A stretch of 64,000 nucleotides of DNA, from positions 1-64,000 of the forward strand of contig NZ_FXUL01000025.1 in assembly GCF_900182955.1 (NCBI RefSeq). Direction: 5' to 3'. Below are positions 62,501 to 64,000 of the stretch, one piece after another; the stretch's first letter is position 1, and every line of letters begins with the position of its first letter. Below the pieces are notes generated by a model, which had not been told where the DNA came from, ran no database searches, and saw only the letters and a program-made list of their open reading frames with translations. Position numbers and translations under genes: made by a program. This DNA is from Noviherbaspirillum suwonense. GTDB lineage: Bacteria; Pseudomonadota; Gammaproteobacteria; Burkholderiales; Burkholderiaceae_D.

Positions 62501-64000
62501 CAATGTCGCGTTCACGGCCGCACAGGGCATGCTTGCGAACGACAGCGACCGCGACGCGGCGGACCTGCTCAGCGTCACCAGCATCCAGTACGGCGACCAG
62601 GTCATCCCGCTTGCGCCCGGCGCGACCGCCATCCTGGTCACCGAGTACGGCAGGCTCTCTGTCGACAGCGATGGCGGATTCCGCTACGTGGCCAACGGCG
62701 CGGCCAGCATGCGGCTGGGCCAGGGCGCGGTCAGCGGCGACAGCTTCAGCTACACGGTCGCCGACGGCAACGGCGGCACGGCCACCGCATCGATATCGAT
62801 CGACATCGCCGGGGTCAACGACGCGCCTGCGATCGGTATCAGGACGAGCGCCGCGCAGGCCGTGTCCGACCAGGGCAGCCTGCAGCCCTTTGCCGGCATC
62901 ACGATCGCCGACGTCGACAGCCCGGCGCAGCAGCTGGTCGTGCGCATTGCGCTGGACGATCCCGCAAAGGGCCGGCTGGTCGCCAGCCAGGGCGGCAGCT
63001 ACGACGCGGCCACCGGCATCTACACCTTCAGCGGCAGCGCGGCCGACGCGACCGCCGCGGTGAGCGCACTGGTCTTCGTGCCCGCTTCGAACCGGCTGGC
63101 GCCGGGATCGACCGAGACGACGCGCTTCACCATCACCGCCGACGACGGCCTGACCGTCACCAGCGACGGCAGCGTGACGGTGGCGGCGACCTCGGTCAAT
63201 GATGCGCCCGCAATTGCCGGCACAGCGACCGGCCAGGCGATCGACGACACCGGCAGCATCAACCCGTTTGCCGACGTGACCATCGCCGATGACGACAGCC
63301 CGGCCCAGCAGCTGACCGTGCGCGTTGCGCTGGACGATCCGGCCCGTGGCAGCTTGTCCGGCGCGAACGGGAGTTACGATGCCACGGCCGGCGTCTATAC
63401 CCTGAGCGGCACCGCGACGCAGGTCACCGGGGCGCTGCGCGCGCTGGTGTTTACGCCAACCGCGAACCGGGTTGCGCCGGGACTGGCCGAGACCACGCTG
63501 CTGACACTGACCGCCAGCGACGGCGTCACGACGACCAGCGCGGCGGCAATCAGCGTGGTCGCAACCTCGGTCAATGATGCGCCGTCCATTAGCGGCGTGG
63601 CGGCTGGCCAGCGCATCGACGACAAGGGCAGCCTGAACCCGTTCGCCGGCGCGGTTGTCTCCGATGTTGACAGCCCGGCGCAGCCGCTGACCGTGCGGGT
63701 GACGCTGGACGATCCGGCACGGGGCACGCTGTCCGGCGCGGGCGGCCGCTACGACCCGGCGAGCGGCGTCTACCTGTTCACCGGCACCGCGGCAGAGGCC
63801 GGCCAAGCGCTGCGCGCGCTGGTATTCAATCCGGCAGCCAACCGGGTCGCCCCCGGCGCCAGCGAGACCGCGCTGCTGACGCTCTCGGTCGACGACGGCC
63901 GGGCCGTCGCCCGGGCGGCCACCCGCATCACGGTGCTGTCGGTCAATGACGCGCCGGTACTCGACCTGCCTGCCGGCGTGCAGACGATCAACGACAAGGA
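59517..64000 (+). CDS. Giant DUF4347/cadherin-VCBS repeat adhesin, 3'-incomplete
   Basis: At least 1494 codons, open to the window edge. The basic N-terminus lacks a classical signal peptide and carries EELEARLLYSAD (41-52), close to the LEPR-XLL motif of large repeat proteins. DUF4347-like domain at ~88-240: AIHVLSHGASG (His146) and DILLYGCDVA (Cys191). Then seven ~55-60-residue repeats with an FVVAW core (~275-620), fitting a seven-bladed beta-propeller. Four cadherin/VCBS-like domains follow (GVLANDLDPD, GVLANDTDVD, GVLKNDTDPD, GMLANDSDRD; ~645-1095). From 1100 there are 124-127-residue repeats starting VNDAP. It is probably a biofilm or surface adhesin and the cargo of the genes just upstream (14-base gap to the adaptor gene). 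Confidence 0.88.
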   Translation, partial: MKTSRHGHAAAAGLLAPVARIARAWSAWRARPGHARPAPLVEELEARLLYSADPAGVGLALAGAVVEQRLVDVSGAFIEPATVAHQGRELLIVAAGIADSRTLLDGLARDGRAIDVLELDPAQDSLDQISAALAGRHDLTAIHVLSHGASGALQLGAGGDTLDAATLAARGAEIGRWGDALQAGGDILLYGCDVAAGDAGAAFVRQLSALMGADVAASDNLTGDRALHGDWTLEFSTGRIDSAAAFTAEAQAQWHGALEIPVNSVTRDKQHQAAVAVAPTGSFVVTWTADKDQDGNNTGVFARRFDATGTPLGGEIQVNTAFNDRQETPTVGIAADGSFVVAWASRSQKDGDTDGWSVRAQRFTDQGQKAGEEFLVNQTTAKDQWQPSISVAADGQFVIAWTNSTANDIFVRHYDKSGNPLRGEVLASGVNGAGSQTVPSVAIAADGSYVVAWQSDSGGTAKSIYAQRFNADDTLRGTGFRVNTYDADDQTQPSVAMSGAGAFLIAWTSAKQDGDGNGVYAQRYGTDGVRAGGEFRVNTTTAKDQKGATAAMDAGGNFVIAWTSAGEDNGAGTGVYAQRYSADGAALGGVFLVNSTTAGNQAAPAAAMNGGGTLVVGWEGAGLGDGDGVFAALYNASNAPPGASPDALSLPQGGQADTSAAAGVLANDLDPDSTGMLVVDAVLSPVDGSVLAVTAGGVSVAGIYGTLLIRSDGSYVYTADTDAARALAAEKPGIDVFTYIIRDNDNANASSTLTVTVTGVNDAPAAGNDNYAVERTGRLDVPAAGVLANDTDVDRNPADRLTVVSVNGATASVGASLPTTYGTLRLDADGTLSYVPNALNTALQSLLALGPVVETFSYEVSDGTSTSSATIRITILGKNFAPVANDDSGANYTLQQGGSLAVGAATGVLKNDTDPDGTALTAHLVSGPLHGVLGFNADGSFVYTPDANYYGTDSFRYRASDGSLDSTDATVTLTIMHVNHAPLAADDHATVTASGNVAFTAAQGMLANDSDRDAADLLSVTSIQYGDQVIPLAPGATAILVTEYGRLSVDSDGGFRYVANGAASMRLGQGAVSGDSFSYTVADGNGGTATASISIDIAGVNDAPAIGIRTSAAQAVSDQGSLQPFAGITIADVDSPAQQLVVRIALDDPAKGRLVASQGGSYDAATGIYTFSGSAADATAAVSALVFVPASNRLAPGSTETTRFTITADDGLTVTSDGSVTVAATSVNDAPAIAGTATGQAIDDTGSINPFADVTIADDDSPAQQLTVRVALDDPARGSLSGANGSYDATAGVYTLSGTATQVTGALRALVFTPTANRVAPGLAETTLLTLTASDGVTTTSAAAISVVATSVNDAPSISGVAAGQRIDDKGSLNPFAGAVVSDVDSPAQPLTVRVTLDDPARGTLSGAGGRYDPASGVYLFTGTAAEAGQALRALVFNPAANRVAPGASETALLTLSVDDGRAVARAATRITVLSVNDAPVLDLPAGVQTINDK
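62814..64000 (+). repeat. Tandem ~125-residue adhesin repeats
   Basis: Repeat starts (VNDAP codons) fall at 62814, 63195, 63570 and 63942, spacings of 381, 375 and 372 bases. Each holds PFAGxxxxDxDSPAQ, LDDPAxGxL, a YDxxxGxY turn, LVFxPxxNRxAPG and a closing T-rich strand. The fourth continues past the window edge, so copy number is unknown. Confidence 0.9.

Noticed and set aside
60306-63806. A 1166-codon minus-strand open frame opposite the adhesin
   Set aside because: Low-complexity Ala/Gly/Arg-rich shadow; the plus-strand frame carries the repeat domains and joins the operon.

Overview
The window looks like high-GC betaproteobacterial chromosome, most likely Burkholderiales and probably Oxalobacteraceae-like. 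The grounds are three Bug-type TctC solute receptors, LysR genes divergent from their targets, an llpE-MexAB-OprM-type efflux operon like Burkholderia bpeEF/ceoAB, and several PEP-CTERM proteins. This placement is inference; no rRNA or tRNA gene was recognised.

Layout. 0-0.5 kb: two gene remnants (tctA and a LacI-type regulator) fused end to end. 0.7-9.5 kb: a cyanophycinase-like protein, a 2-keto-4-pentenoate-hydratase-like protein, then a D-amino-acid module: LysR, D-serine dehydratase, and an amidase-Bug-D-arginine-dehydrogenase-RidA operon. The dsdA start and the amidase start share one palindromic promoter element. 9.6-11.7 kb: a MazG-like NTPase, PhzF, a broken RidA and an AraC relic. 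11.7-20 kb: an RND efflux operon with a catalytically crippled LlpE-like hydrolase and a divergent BpeT/CeoR-like LysR. 20-29.3 kb: VapBC, an HhH protein, Bug receptors, a sulfite dehydrogenase with its cytochrome, a PhnD-rhodanese fusion, an AAC(3)-I-like acetyltransferase and a VOC protein, with two copies of a palindromic repeat in opposite orientation. 29.4-31.3 kb: SoxC with a cytochrome c. 31.5-39.9 kb: a branched-chain amino-acid ABC importer with a fused indolepyruvate ferredoxin oxidoreductase. 40-46 kb: an ICMT-like membrane methyltransferase, a small Ser/Gly-rich protein and a 1275-residue double hybrid histidine kinase.

46-52.9 kb is a more AT-rich accessory stretch. It holds an ice-binding-fold PEP-CTERM protein, two further PEP-CTERM proteins, one PEP-CTERM gene cut by an in-frame amber codon, a fragment of a flocculation-type (PepA-like) PEP-CTERM protein and a decayed serine recombinase. 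Two of the PEP-CTERM genes carry good sigma-54 (-24/-12) promoter matches.

53.1-64 kb is the most unusual part: a tightly packed operon of a GAF-like/HlyD adaptor, a PqqD-like/M50-protease/HlyD fusion, a SecA-like ATPase that ends shortly after the second motor domain, a third HlyD-type adaptor, and the start of a giant repeat adhesin. The adhesin has an N-terminal LEPR-XLL-like motif, a DUF4347-like domain with a His/Cys pair, a seven-repeat propeller-like region, cadherin/VCBS-like repeats and then ~125-residue repeats running off the window. I propose that these genes form a dedicated export and processing system for the adhesin. I know of no experimental description of such a system.
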